DNA from: Algibacter miyuki
Lineage (GTDB): Bacteria > Bacteroidota > Bacteroidia > Flavobacteriales > Flavobacteriaceae
Reading direction: 5' to 3' (one strand)
DNA: 64,000 nucleotides
NCBI RefSeq assembly: GCF_042427745.1
Contig: NZ_JBHMFA010000034.1
Shown here: positions 28,301-36,525 of the stretch, in pieces
Layout: the number at the start of each line of letters is the position of its first letter
Numbering within the stretch: position 1 is the stretch's first letter
Notes under the pieces: generated by a model
The model's database searches: none
Told to the model about the DNA's origin: nothing
What the model saw: only the letters and a program-made list of their open reading frames with translations
Translations under genes and position numbers: made by a program

Positions 28301-28468
28301 ATTGCCTGTAGTTTTTTGCAAAACATTAACTCCAGGCAAAGGAATACCATCTTCAGAAGTCACTGTTCCTTTTGCAACATTCCCCTGCGCAAACATCCCC
28401 AACGAGAATATTATTAAACAGAACGATAATGTTTTTTTCATTTTTTTAATGCGTTTGTTTTTCATCAT
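25340..28468 (-). CDS. SusC/RagA-like TonB-dependent transporter (pair 2)
   Basis: Outer-membrane oligosaccharide importer, 1042 residues. Signal peptide, with MKKTLSFCLII at residue 10 as an alternative start (28441), carboxypeptidase-regulatory-like domain (about 30-115, 'GTVTDFDGNFEI'), plug with 'VVIDGYPMPTG' and 'VEILKDASSTAIYGSRGANGVIIVTTKKG' (about 120-255), and a beta-barrel ending 'FTIGLNIGL'. Together with the SusD downstream it forms an isolated two-gene unit with a near-perfect regulatory motif 70 bp upstream. Confidence 0.95.
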   Translation of the reverse strand: MMKNKRIKKMKKTLSFCLIIFSLGMFAQGNVAKGTVTSEDGIPLPGVNVLQKTTGNGTVTDFDGNFEIKLIKGEQILVFSYVGFKTQEFSVNGKSNINLSLEEDAQSLNEVVVVGYGTQSRADLVGSIGSVKGEDIASMPVPTFDMALQGRTAGLDIVNTSSEPGGEVTIRIRGNNSILGDNSPLVVIDGYPMPTGSEASANGAGDGNQTSSNILSFLNPAEIESVEILKDASSTAIYGSRGANGVIIVTTKKGAYQQATQINFTAETGFSNIQDFPEVLDGPTYAAWRNEVALRNGDAELPFDGDPRPLPENTSTTDWLDRILRTGVTNRYQLTLSGGGDKSRYFLSANYLENGGVVKFTDFSRGNIRLNIDNTLTDRLTTSTSVNYVRTKNNRSGEGSGAIINSGAVFSAYKNSPTATPGDNIDEGDGTTNFFTDPLVELADTRNETYNENLIISILSRYKISDNLTFNLSTGTTSSNSRRELFFPKTTRIGSLRDSRAVYNVSSSSNYLVESYLSYNKSFNLGNIDATAGYSYQIDDTRRLNTIVDGFPVDVLATDNIGLGLVPFIPTSSRIERVLSSYYARLNYNYDKRYYISLTGRADGSSVFAENRKWGYFPSVGFGWTASNEAFLEDVDIMSNLKFRASYGITGSQSIQPLQSLTLLGTANAVYGDVLYSGLAPTRIGNPNLEWEKTKQLNVGVDIGVLKNRFSASFDYYNKTTEDLLLNFPLPTSAGLGSITANAGSIENKGIEIVVGGYVVDNKDFKWNSNFNWSNNKATVLSLGDTDADIFGPGPAANIVTDPSNIMRVGETFGALYGYKVIGLLQESDFDSGGAATVPIFGTTPEPGQYKYQDISGPEGIPDGVINAQDRSIIGNTNPDYIFGWNNDFSYKNFTLGIFIQGSVGNDLMNINNLFLSTGRTANNVFKDWYENRWTPENPTNNPRYVDRVGNQYLQPNSAIVEDGSYIRLKNVSLGYNIPTEKIKGVNSLRVYATATNLITITDYSGFDPEVNIRGGNNLSQGIDFGSYPRAQNFTIGLNIGL

Positions 28469-28538
28469 ATCATTTATTTTAGTTTAATTGGTTATTAAGT
28501 TGATTGATGTAATAATAAATTGATTTTATTATAAACGC

Positions 28539-28555
28539 ATCCTGCAAAACCCTGC
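28539..28555 (-). promoter_or_regulatory. Putative regulon operator, SusC 2
   Basis: Sense-strand reading GCAGGGTTTTGCAGGAT: two complete GCAGG cores 10 bases apart, 70 bp upstream of the SusC 2 start. With 28792-28808 it is the clearest example of the shared motif. Confidence 0.75.
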
Positions 28556-28791
28556 AAACAAACTAGCAAACAAAGACTTATAAATAATAAATGAAATAAA
28601 AACTGATTTGAAGAAGAAACTTCTATAGTAAAAACAAACGAAGCTTAAATACACAATCTTTATAGGTGCTAACCCTAAATAATATTAGGAGAATAACCAC
28701 AACTCTTTCTTAAATAGATTTTTTTATATTGTAATCTAATGACCCAAAGTATGGCCGTTTACAATTTATTTTTTAGACAAAAAATTAAAAA

Positions 28792-28808
28792 GCAGGGTAT
28801 TGCAGGAT
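28792..28808 (+). promoter_or_regulatory. Putative regulon operator, sulfatase at 28885
   Basis: GCAGGGTATTGCAGGAT, two complete GCAGG cores 10 bases apart, 76 bp upstream of the ATG at 28885. It differs from the SusC 2 operator, on the other side of the divergent region, at only one of 17 positions. Confidence 0.75.
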
Positions 28809-28884
28809 AACTATATTCTTCTTAATATATAATTTTACATTGCGCTTCCTTTGAAGCAAAATTACCGGGCTAAACATTTAAATT

Positions 28885-30483
28885 ATGAACAAAAAATCAC
28901 TTTTACTTTTTTCTCTTTTGCACTTTACTATTTTATTTAGCTTACAAAGCCAAAACACAGATAGGCCTAATGTTATTTTAATTCTTGCTGATGATCTTGG
29001 TTATAGCGATATAGGATGTTATGGAGGCGAAATAAAAACCCCTGCTTTAGACCAAATGGCAAATGGAGGCATGAGACTAACTAGCATGTATAACGCAGGT
29101 ATGTGCGTAATTTCTAGAAGCTCTATGTTAACAGGAAAATGGTGGCCCAAAGTTGGTTACGGTATAAAAAACGACACGAACATTGCACAAAAACTTAAAG
29201 CATCTGGATACCGAACAGGTTTAATAGGCAAATGGCACCTTAACGGAGCGCCTAATGATAAAGGGTTTGATTATTTTTTCGGATTTTTAGGTGGTTATTC
29301 TAGTTACTATAAAGGTGGTAAAGATTATCGTATTAATAAAAAACCTTTTAATAATTTTGGAGATGATTTTTACAGCACAGATGCGTTTACAGATTATGCT
29401 ATTGATTTTATAAATCCACAAAAAACCAAAAATAACAAACCCTTTTTTTTATATCTAAGCTATCAGTCACCACATAATCCTCTGCAAGCGCCAAAGGAAC
29501 AAATTATGGCACATAGAGGAAATTATTTAAAAGGATGGCAGGCTATCCGTAATGCCCGAATAAAAAATCAGATTAAATTTGGAATTATAAACAAAGAAAC
29601 TCCATTACCAGATTATCCTAAAAACTTACCCAATTGGGATACTTTAACTCCAGAACAGAAAGATTTGGAAGATTTACGCATGTCAGTATACGCCGCCATG
29701 GTAGAGCGTATGGATAATGGTATAGATAAACTATTACACGCACTAGATGCCAATGGCCAAATAGAAAACACGTTAATTCTATTTATGAGTGATAATGGCA
29801 CCGACTCCTTTTCTGTAATGGATGATGTGATGCTAAAAAAAGGATTGCTACCAGGCGATGTAGGCTCTAATTACCAACCAGGAACAGGATGGGCTTATGC
29901 TAGTGTTACTCCCAATAGACTATACAAAATTAGCCAACATAATGGAGGTGTAAAAACTGGGGCAATTGCGTATTGGCCTAAAGGAATTAAAAAGAAGGGG
30001 GCAATATATACTGAAGACTTACATATGGTAGATATTATGCCTACAATTTTAGATCTTACAAATTCCTATAAAAGAGACACAAGTATATCAGATAATTATG
30101 TAGGAGAATCGTTCTCCTCGATATTCAAAGGGCAAAAGTTTAATAGGAAATCAGCATTATATTTTCAATTTATGGATAATAGAGCCATACGTACAAAAAA
30201 CTTCAGTTTAGTGGAAGTAGATGGTTCTGGTTGGGAAATATATAACACCAAAAAAGATCCATTAGAAACAAATGATTTATCCCAAACACTAAATAAAAAA
30301 ACAAGTAATTTAGACAAAAAATGGCTGAACTGGTGGAAAGAACAAAGTAATGAACCTAGCTACACGCCCAAAAGCACAGCTACTAGCATACATTACACAC
30401 CACAAGGAGATAAAGGCTCTGGCCTCAAATATGTACCAACTGCCATGCCCGATAAACTTAAAGAAAAGTACTCTATAAATTAA
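28885..30483 (+). CDS. S1 family sulfatase with non-canonical CVISR motif
   Basis: 532-residue arylsulfatase-like protein, signal peptide to about residue 22. Overall architecture is an S1 sulfatase: 'ILILADDLGYSDIGCYGG' with metal Asp36-37, 'GLIGKWHLNG' Lys/His, 'RGNYLKGWQAIRNARI' (typical of S1_4-like arylsulfatases), 'FMSDNGTD' metal residues and 'QHNGGVKTGAIAYWPKGI'. The activating motif is C74-V-I-S-R (29104-29118), where the family has C-x-P/A-x-R, so the Pro/Ala at +2 is Ile. The Cys and Arg are kept. The gene stands alone, convergent with the regulator gene, and has its own operator, so it looks expressed. Either the modification tolerates Ile or the protein has changed role. Confidence 0.85.
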   Translation: MNKKSLLLFSLLHFTILFSLQSQNTDRPNVILILADDLGYSDIGCYGGEIKTPALDQMANGGMRLTSMYNAGMCVISRSSMLTGKWWPKVGYGIKNDTNIAQKLKASGYRTGLIGKWHLNGAPNDKGFDYFFGFLGGYSSYYKGGKDYRINKKPFNNFGDDFYSTDAFTDYAIDFINPQKTKNNKPFFLYLSYQSPHNPLQAPKEQIMAHRGNYLKGWQAIRNARIKNQIKFGIINKETPLPDYPKNLPNWDTLTPEQKDLEDLRMSVYAAMVERMDNGIDKLLHALDANGQIENTLILFMSDNGTDSFSVMDDVMLKKGLLPGDVGSNYQPGTGWAYASVTPNRLYKISQHNGGVKTGAIAYWPKGIKKKGAIYTEDLHMVDIMPTILDLTNSYKRDTSISDNYVGESFSSIFKGQKFNRKSALYFQFMDNRAIRTKNFSLVEVDGSGWEIYNTKKDPLETNDLSQTLNKKTSNLDKKWLNWWKEQSNEPSYTPKSTATSIHYTPQGDKGSGLKYVPTAMPDKLKEKYSIN

Positions 30484-30640
30484 ATACACCTTCAAACCAA
30501 AGGCAACCTAAAGTAGCTTGAAATTATAGATTATTAAAATCCAGAGACTTTAAACATTAACAAAACAAACTGTTATAGCGTTATTATAATCTATTCAAAA
30601 CCCGAATCTAAACTAAAAAAACAGCTTGAACAACTTAAAC

Positions 30641-33600
30641 TTAGTTGTCCATTTTAAAAGTTTTTAGATATTCACTAGGCGTTTTTTTAAATTGTTTTTT
30701 AAAACAAGTTCTAAAATATTTAGGATCTGAAAAACCAACCATAAAAACGACTTCTGTTATTGAATAGCGCCCAGACTTAATAAGGTTTGCTGCTCGTTTT
30801 ATTCTAATAGTTCTAATAAACTCTGTTGTTGACACCCCAGTAATAGACTTAATTTTATTAAAAAGCGCAGAGCGACTCATACCCATATCTGACGCAAATT
30901 TTTCTGAAGAATATCCGGAATTGTCAATGTTTTTCTTAATTATTTTTAAAGATTTTTTTAAAAACTCTTTATCTAATTTACTGGATAATTCTTTCCAAGA
31001 AGAGGATGTGGACTTTGTTTTAAATTTTTCTGCCCATTGTTGTTTTGTTCTTAAAATATTATTAACACGAAGTCTTAACACTTCCATATTAAATGGTTTT
31101 AAAACAAATTCATCTGCACCTGTTTCCAGGCCTTCTTTTTCGTTTTCTATACCTGCTTTAGCAGTGAGTATTATCACTGGAATATGGCTCGTTGTTAAAT
31201 TATTTTTAATTTTTTTACACATTTCTATGCCTGTCATTTTAGGCATCATTAAGTCTGAAATAATTAAATCGGGGGCCAATTCTAGAGCTATTTTTAATCC
31301 CTCTTCTCCATTTGAAGCGGTTAATACATTATAGAAATTTTGAAAGTATTCAAATAAATATTCCCTTAGATCCTTATTGTCTTCTACTACTAAAATAGTT
31401 TGAGTTCGTTTATCGTGTTTCACCGTTTTAATCACCTTAGACGACTCTGTAAGCATGTCTTTAAAATCCTTAACTTCATTCTTTACAAAACTAAAATCAT
31501 ATTGTTTTGGTTGTAATTCCAGTATAGAATCTACTTCATAATCCTCCTTAGAAATAGGAAAAGTAACAGACACTGTGGTTCCTTTTTCAATAACACTATC
31601 GATACTAATTTTTCCTTTATGAATTTCAATAAGTCTTCTTGTATACGCTAGCCCTAACCCAGACCCAACTTGTATAGCATTACTTTCCTTATTAACTTGA
31701 TAAAACCTTTCGAAAATACCTGATAGTTCCTCTTGAGGTATCCCTATACCCTGATCCACAACCTTAATAACAGCATACATTTTATTATTAATAATTTCTG
31801 TTTCCAAGATTAACTCAATGCTTTTATTTGGGGCCGTAAATTTAAAGGCATTGGATAAAAGGTTATATATTATCTTTTCAATTTTATCATTATCAAACCA
31901 TGCATCAATAAAACTTTCGCTTGTTTTAAAAGTAAATTTTATTTGTCTTTCTTTAGCTATTTCTTGAAAAGCACGATGTATTTCTTCCAAAAAGCTTACC
32001 AAATCGCTCTGCTCTACTACTAAATTTATATTACTAGATTCTGCTTTCCTAAAATCAAGCAATTGATTGATTAAGCGCAACAAACGTGTTGAATTTTTAT
32101 ACATTATAGCGTTTAAACGCTGCAAATATTCTACATCATTACTCCCTTTCATAATCTGCTCAAGTGGCCCAATGATTAAAGTTAATGGTGTTCTTAATTC
32201 GTGAGAAATATTGGTAAAAAAACGAAGTTTCATTTGGTTTATTTCTTCAGACTTTTCATAAAGCGCACTATCTAATTTAAGTTTATTTTTTAGTTGCAAT
32301 TGATGTAAACGCACCTTAAAAACAACATATATAATTAATATAATAACTCCTATAAAAGTGATAATAGCTAATTTTGTAAAATACCATGGAGGAGCAATGG
32401 TAATGGCAATTTCTTTAGGGGAATCACTCCAAACACCCGAGCTATTTGAACCGTAAACCTTAAAAACATAATTACCTGGAGGTATGTTTGTATAAGAAGA
32501 AAATTTACGTTCCCGAATTACAGAAGCCTGTGATTTATCTTCAAACCCTTCCAAAATAAATTTATATCTATTTTTTTTGGGGCTAGAAAAATGCATACTC
32601 GAAAAAACAAATTCAAAAGAATTCAAATTATAAGGTAACGCTATTTTTTTGGTATCATTTATACCTGACGTTAATAGAATTTGTCCATCAACTTTTTGAT
32701 TAACCTGAACAGATTCATTAAAAAGTTTAAAATCGGTAATCGTTATCTGTGGCTTTTTAGTATTAACCGTTAAATTATTTGGCTGAAAAAATGTAAAACC
32801 ATTAACTCCCCCGCAAAGCATTGTTCCAGAAGATGTAAACTCCATAGCATTTCCCATAAATTGGTCTACATTAAATCCATCTTTTCTTTCGAAATGTATA
32901 AAAGCACCGGTAGTAGGATTTAATTTTGAAATTTGCCTAATATGCATTAACCATATATTTCCTTCAAAATCTTCTCTTATTTGTGATACCACATCATTTG
33001 GTAAACCATTTTCCACGTTATAACGAGTAAACTCGACCTTGCCCGTATTTGAATAACTTAAGCGATTTAAACCGCCGCCATAAGTTCCTATATAAAGATC
33101 CCCGTTTTTAGCTTGATGAATATCGAGTATATGATCGCTACTTAAAGTATTATTATCTAAGGGATGATTAAAAAATTTCTCAAAAGTTACATTTCCAGAT
33201 TTAGAACGTTTCAATTTATTAAGGCCCTTAATGGTCCCTACCCAAAGATTTCCATAGTTATCCTCTACGATATCGGTTATATTATTATTAGATAAACTTG
33301 TAGAATCTCTACTCGACATTCTATAGTTCACGGTTTGATAGGCATTATTTGCTTTATTAAAAACCATTTTCATCAAGCCATTTTCCCATGCCCCAAACCA
33401 AATAGCCCCGTTTCTATCTTCTTCTATTGCAAAAACACGACTATTTATTTTATTACCCAGGTTGTCCTTTATGTCCTCTATTTCTTTAACTTTATACTGT
33501 TGAGATTGCTCTTCAAATTCAATCTTAAATAAACCATTTAAAGCGCCCACCCAAATAGTCCCTTCTTTATCGCTCATTAATCGCTTAACTTCTGGTAAAG

Positions 33601-34891
33601 GAGATGGCTTATTTATTTTCTCTTTATTAATTGAAGAACTATATACTATGGGTGTTTTAGGTTTAGTTCCTGTCTCATCCTTTAAAGTGCTTTTATGAAA
33701 AGCTTTAATAATACCGTCTCTAGTACCTATCCAAATATTTTCTTTAAGATCTTCACACATAGATACTATCGGCGATCTGAACAACTCCAAGGATTGATTA
33801 GAATTTAAATATTCGGTAGAATTGTAAAACGTATGGCTATCTAAATCCATTTTATACAAACCAAAATCTAAAGTACATAGCCAAACTATATTAGAATTAT
33901 CGATAAAGATGTCTCGGATATCCTGACTTCCTATCAAGGATTTTAATTGATTATTTCTGGATAGGTCATTAATTACTCCAGATTCGGTATCAAAATTCAG
34001 AAGTAATTTATTACCTGAAATCCATATTCGGCCTTCGTTATCACTGCATATACTTACACCCCGAACAACTTCCGATTCATCGTAGTTTATTGTTGAATAT
34101 AGTTCTATTTTTTCGGATGCGGTAACCTTAAAATCTGCATCAACTTTTAATTTTAATAGCTCAAGTTTATTATTAATAATCCAAATGGTATTCTTTGGAT
34201 ATTCCAACATATCCAACACAACAGTCCCCTTAGTAAATGAGGTATCTGTATAATTGGTAGATTCAATACTTAATTGTGGTGTTTTACCGTCCCTAATTAT
34301 ATCAACTTGATGTAACTTCACTTTTTGATTTGGTGTAAAAAACCAATATTTATCATTTTTAGAAGGAATTATATTTTGAATATTTAAGTTTAAGCCGCCA
34401 TATTTACTTAAAAAAAACTCATATTCTAATTTCCCTTGATCATCTATTTCAAAAAATTTTATTCCGTTATAATCATTAATAAAGAAAACACCAGATTTCG
34501 ATTGTTGAATACTAACTTTACCTTCATATCGAGGCTCTCCTCTTCCTTTAAAATAAACATCAACTTCATCTGTATTTGGGTTTATTCTGTTCAAGCCCTC
34601 ACCTGTTCCTACCCAAACATAACCTGCTCTATCTTCAAACAATTTATACACCACATTACTACTAAGCCCCTTATTATTATGACCATAATGATATTGTTTC
34701 ATGGAGTAACCATCATATTTATTCACTCCATTTAAAGTGCCAAACCACAAATACCCTCCTTTATCCTGTATAATACTTGTTACAGAGTTATGAGATAAGC
34801 CTTCTTCGCCGGCTATCTGGTTTAACCGCCATTGCGAAAACATTGATGAATACAGAAATAAGAAAGGAATGAGAAAAGTAAATTTCTTCAA
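30641..34891 (-). CDS. Hybrid two-component system regulator (HTCS)
   Basis: One-protein sensor and transcription activator, 1416 residues, spanning the inner membrane. Signal peptide; periplasmic beta-propeller repeats of the two-component-regulator type (about 25-740; repeated 'WFGTLNGVNKYDG', 'VWVGTGEGLNRI', 'IWIGTRDGI'); a Y_Y_Y domain (about 750-825); one membrane helix (about 840-860); histidine kinase with phospho-acceptor His in 'NISHELRTPLTLI' (about 893) and ATPase motifs 'NLLSNAFKFT', 'DQGIGIP', 'GSGLGLA'; receiver with Asp in 'LIISDLMMPKMTG' (about 1213); and an AraC-type HTH pair at the C-terminus (about 1310-1416). It is the obvious regulator of this PUL, probably sensing a breakdown oligosaccharide. 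A half operator lies in its own promoter. Confidence 0.95.
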   Translation of the reverse strand: MKKFTFLIPFLFLYSSMFSQWRLNQIAGEEGLSHNSVTSIIQDKGGYLWFGTLNGVNKYDGYSMKQYHYGHNNKGLSSNVVYKLFEDRAGYVWVGTGEGLNRINPNTDEVDVYFKGRGEPRYEGKVSIQQSKSGVFFINDYNGIKFFEIDDQGKLEYEFFLSKYGGLNLNIQNIIPSKNDKYWFFTPNQKVKLHQVDIIRDGKTPQLSIESTNYTDTSFTKGTVVLDMLEYPKNTIWIINNKLELLKLKVDADFKVTASEKIELYSTINYDESEVVRGVSICSDNEGRIWISGNKLLLNFDTESGVINDLSRNNQLKSLIGSQDIRDIFIDNSNIVWLCTLDFGLYKMDLDSHTFYNSTEYLNSNQSLELFRSPIVSMCEDLKENIWIGTRDGIIKAFHKSTLKDETGTKPKTPIVYSSSINKEKINKPSPLPEVKRLMSDKEGTIWVGALNGLFKIEFEEQSQQYKVKEIEDIKDNLGNKINSRVFAIEEDRNGAIWFGAWENGLMKMVFNKANNAYQTVNYRMSSRDSTSLSNNNITDIVEDNYGNLWVGTIKGLNKLKRSKSGNVTFEKFFNHPLDNNTLSSDHILDIHQAKNGDLYIGTYGGGLNRLSYSNTGKVEFTRYNVENGLPNDVVSQIREDFEGNIWLMHIRQISKLNPTTGAFIHFERKDGFNVDQFMGNAMEFTSSGTMLCGGVNGFTFFQPNNLTVNTKKPQITITDFKLFNESVQVNQKVDGQILLTSGINDTKKIALPYNLNSFEFVFSSMHFSSPKKNRYKFILEGFEDKSQASVIRERKFSSYTNIPPGNYVFKVYGSNSSGVWSDSPKEIAITIAPPWYFTKLAIITFIGVIILIIYVVFKVRLHQLQLKNKLKLDSALYEKSEEINQMKLRFFTNISHELRTPLTLIIGPLEQIMKGSNDVEYLQRLNAIMYKNSTRLLRLINQLLDFRKAESSNINLVVEQSDLVSFLEEIHRAFQEIAKERQIKFTFKTSESFIDAWFDNDKIEKIIYNLLSNAFKFTAPNKSIELILETEIINNKMYAVIKVVDQGIGIPQEELSGIFERFYQVNKESNAIQVGSGLGLAYTRRLIEIHKGKISIDSVIEKGTTVSVTFPISKEDYEVDSILELQPKQYDFSFVKNEVKDFKDMLTESSKVIKTVKHDKRTQTILVVEDNKDLREYLFEYFQNFYNVLTASNGEEGLKIALELAPDLIISDLMMPKMTGIEMCKKIKNNLTTSHIPVIILTAKAGIENEKEGLETGADEFVLKPFNMEVLRLRVNNILRTKQQWAEKFKTKSTSSSWKELSSKLDKEFLKKSLKIIKKNIDNSGYSSEKFASDMGMSRSALFNKIKSITGVSTTEFIRTIRIKRAANLIKSGRYSITEVVFMVGFSDPKYFRTCFKKQFKKTPSEYLKTFKMDN

Positions 34892-34955
34892 TTTTTTATT
34901 GATATTTTAAAATTAAATAACTGTGCTAAATTTAGGTATAAATTAATACCAAAGT

Positions 34956-34962
34956 ATCCTGT
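34956..34962 (-). promoter_or_regulatory. Putative operator half-site, HTCS gene
   Basis: Sense-strand reading ACAGGAT, the gene-proximal half of the shared motif, 64 bp upstream of the HTCS start. The distal half is missing, which would fit weaker autoregulation. Confidence 0.4.
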
Positions 34963-35062
34963 AAAGAGAAAATTATCCAAACTAATTTAACTAACAAGCA
35001 TGACACAACCTACACAACCACCTATAAATAAGACACATACTAACAAAATATTCTTTATTATC

Positions 35063-35078
35063 ACAGAAACAACAGGAT
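35063..35078 (+). promoter_or_regulatory. Putative regulon operator, LRR protein
   Basis: ACAGAAACAACAGGAT, 67 bp upstream of the ATG at 35146. It belongs to the variant class whose distal half is RCAGA instead of RCAGG. Confidence 0.6.
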
Positions 35079-35145
35079 GGAATTTTGGGGTTTTGAATGT
35101 ATTATTGTTTAAAACACACAGTATATTAATTCAAAACTCTTTATT

Positions 35146-36243
35146 ATGAAAAAACAATTACTTTTTATTTTTACACTTGTAATGTGCTTAACCCAAGCTT
35201 CTGCACAAGCCTTTGATGTTGGAAATTTATCATACAACATTATAAACACAACGAAACTTACAGTTAGCGTAACGGGCTTTGTCCCAGGGCAGGAAACCGA
35301 AGATTTAGTTATTCCTGAAAAAGTTACAGACGCAAATACCAGCATTGAATATACGGTTGTTAGAGTGGTACCTGCCGCATTTTATAATAATGCTACCGGT
35401 GGAGCCAATAACGTTATAACGTCTATTTCGTTTCCAGGCAGTATAAATTATTTAGCTTTTAATGCTTTTAGAAGTTTAACTAATTTAACCTCAATTAATT
35501 TTGCGCCCTCAAATCTAGATACAAGCGTAGTAAAAATGGAAAATTTTGTTTTTGCTGGATGCACTTCACTAACTAGTGTTGATTTAACGGGGGTTAATGT
35601 TAATATTGGACATGGCACTTCTGGCGCAAACAAACAAGGTTCAAATGTATTTAACGGGTGCACAAGTTTAACATCTTTCACTCTTAAAAACAACGCGCAA
35701 TCCTCTAGGATTTTTACAGGTTTTTTTAATGGTTGTACTAGTTTAGAAACTTTAGACTTTTCCGGCACTGCTATCAGTATCATTAGTCCCTTGGCTTTTG
35801 CTAATTGTACTGCTTTAAAAACAATGTATTTAGGGAGTGATGTACCTCCTGCTACAGTAAATTCAAACTCTTTTGATGGTATAGTTGCTCCAATTGCAGG
35901 CGGTACGTTATTTGTACCTACAGCAACAGGAGTAAATGATTACTCCAATGACACTGTTTTTGATTGGGATGCTTACTTCTCTATTGCGGCAGGTACAACC
36001 TTATCAACTAATAAACATGAACTTACACCTAGTTTTAAATTATTCCCGAATCCTGCAACAAACACCATTAGAGTATCTAAAAAGGTTGTTTCTGCCATTA
36101 TATATAGTACCTTAGGAAAAGAAATTAGAACTTTTAATAATCAAAAAGAATTTGATATTTCCAACTTATCAAATGATTTATATCTTTTCAAAGCTAAGTT
36201 TGAAAACAATACAACAGAAACTATTCGCTTTGTAAAGCAATAA
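35146..36243 (+). CDS. Secreted BspA-type leucine-rich-repeat protein with T9SS tail
   Basis: 365 residues. Signal peptide to about 21 ('ASAQAFDVG'). The body has BspA/LRR_5-like repeats: 'ITSISFPGSINYLAFNAFRSLTNLTSINF', 'FAGCTSLTSVDLTG', 'FNGCTSLTSFTL', 'FNGCTSLETLDFSG', 'FANCTALKTMYLG' (about 85-245), each pairing an xxGCTSL turn with a strand. The C-terminus is a type A T9SS sorting domain ('FKLFPNPATNTIRVSKK' to 'ETIRFVKQ', about 290-365). BspA repeats often mediate binding to surfaces or polymers. Its place beside the regulator and its operator suggest a surface adhesin or glycan-binding protein of the PUL; no enzymatic residues are evident. Confidence 0.85.
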   Translation: MKKQLLFIFTLVMCLTQASAQAFDVGNLSYNIINTTKLTVSVTGFVPGQETEDLVIPEKVTDANTSIEYTVVRVVPAAFYNNATGGANNVITSISFPGSINYLAFNAFRSLTNLTSINFAPSNLDTSVVKMENFVFAGCTSLTSVDLTGVNVNIGHGTSGANKQGSNVFNGCTSLTSFTLKNNAQSSRIFTGFFNGCTSLETLDFSGTAISIISPLAFANCTALKTMYLGSDVPPATVNSNSFDGIVAPIAGGTLFVPTATGVNDYSNDTVFDWDAYFSIAAGTTLSTNKHELTPSFKLFPNPATNTIRVSKKVVSAIIYSTLGKEIRTFNNQKEFDISNLSNDLYLFKAKFENNTTETIRFVKQ

Positions 36244-36290
36244 CATTCATTTTTGCTTTTGCTTAAAGCTAAAAATATTAGATAAACAAT

Positions 36291-36326
36291 AAGGCTCATA
36301 GGTTTTAAAATCCTATGAGCCTTTTG
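36291..36326. terminator. Rho-independent terminator after LRR protein
   Basis: Perfect 12-bp stem AAGGCTCATAGG / CCTATGAGCCTT with a 9-base loop followed by TTT, about 50 bp after the stop codon at 36243. It may also serve the convergent minus-strand gene ending at 36526. Confidence 0.85.
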
Positions 36327-36525
36327 TATTATAATAACTTAATATGCAATATTGACATAAGTAACTCTATGCATGCCATTTAACCAAATTTATAAAACAC
36401 GACCATGCTTATTTCAATAAAATTTTAATTCAATATTATAGAAAAACTATAAATTAAAACAAAGCCAATAAAATAATGAAAATCGAAACTGATTGCCATA
36501 AAAATATTCACTTAGTGCTTATTAT

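Larger units (their letters stand above)
28469..28884. promoter_or_regulatory. Divergent promoter region, SusC 2 and sulfatase
   Basis: A 416-bp divergent intergenic region with one operator facing each gene (28539-28555 for SusC 2, 28792-28808 for the sulfatase). The stretch between them is AT-rich, with a weak CCTAA/TTAGG inverted repeat near 28673-28688. No gene seen. Confidence 0.6.
34892..35145. promoter_or_regulatory. Divergent promoter region, HTCS and LRR protein
   Basis: Contains a half-site facing the regulator gene (34956-34962) and a full operator facing the leucine-rich-repeat gene (35063-35078). Confidence 0.55.
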
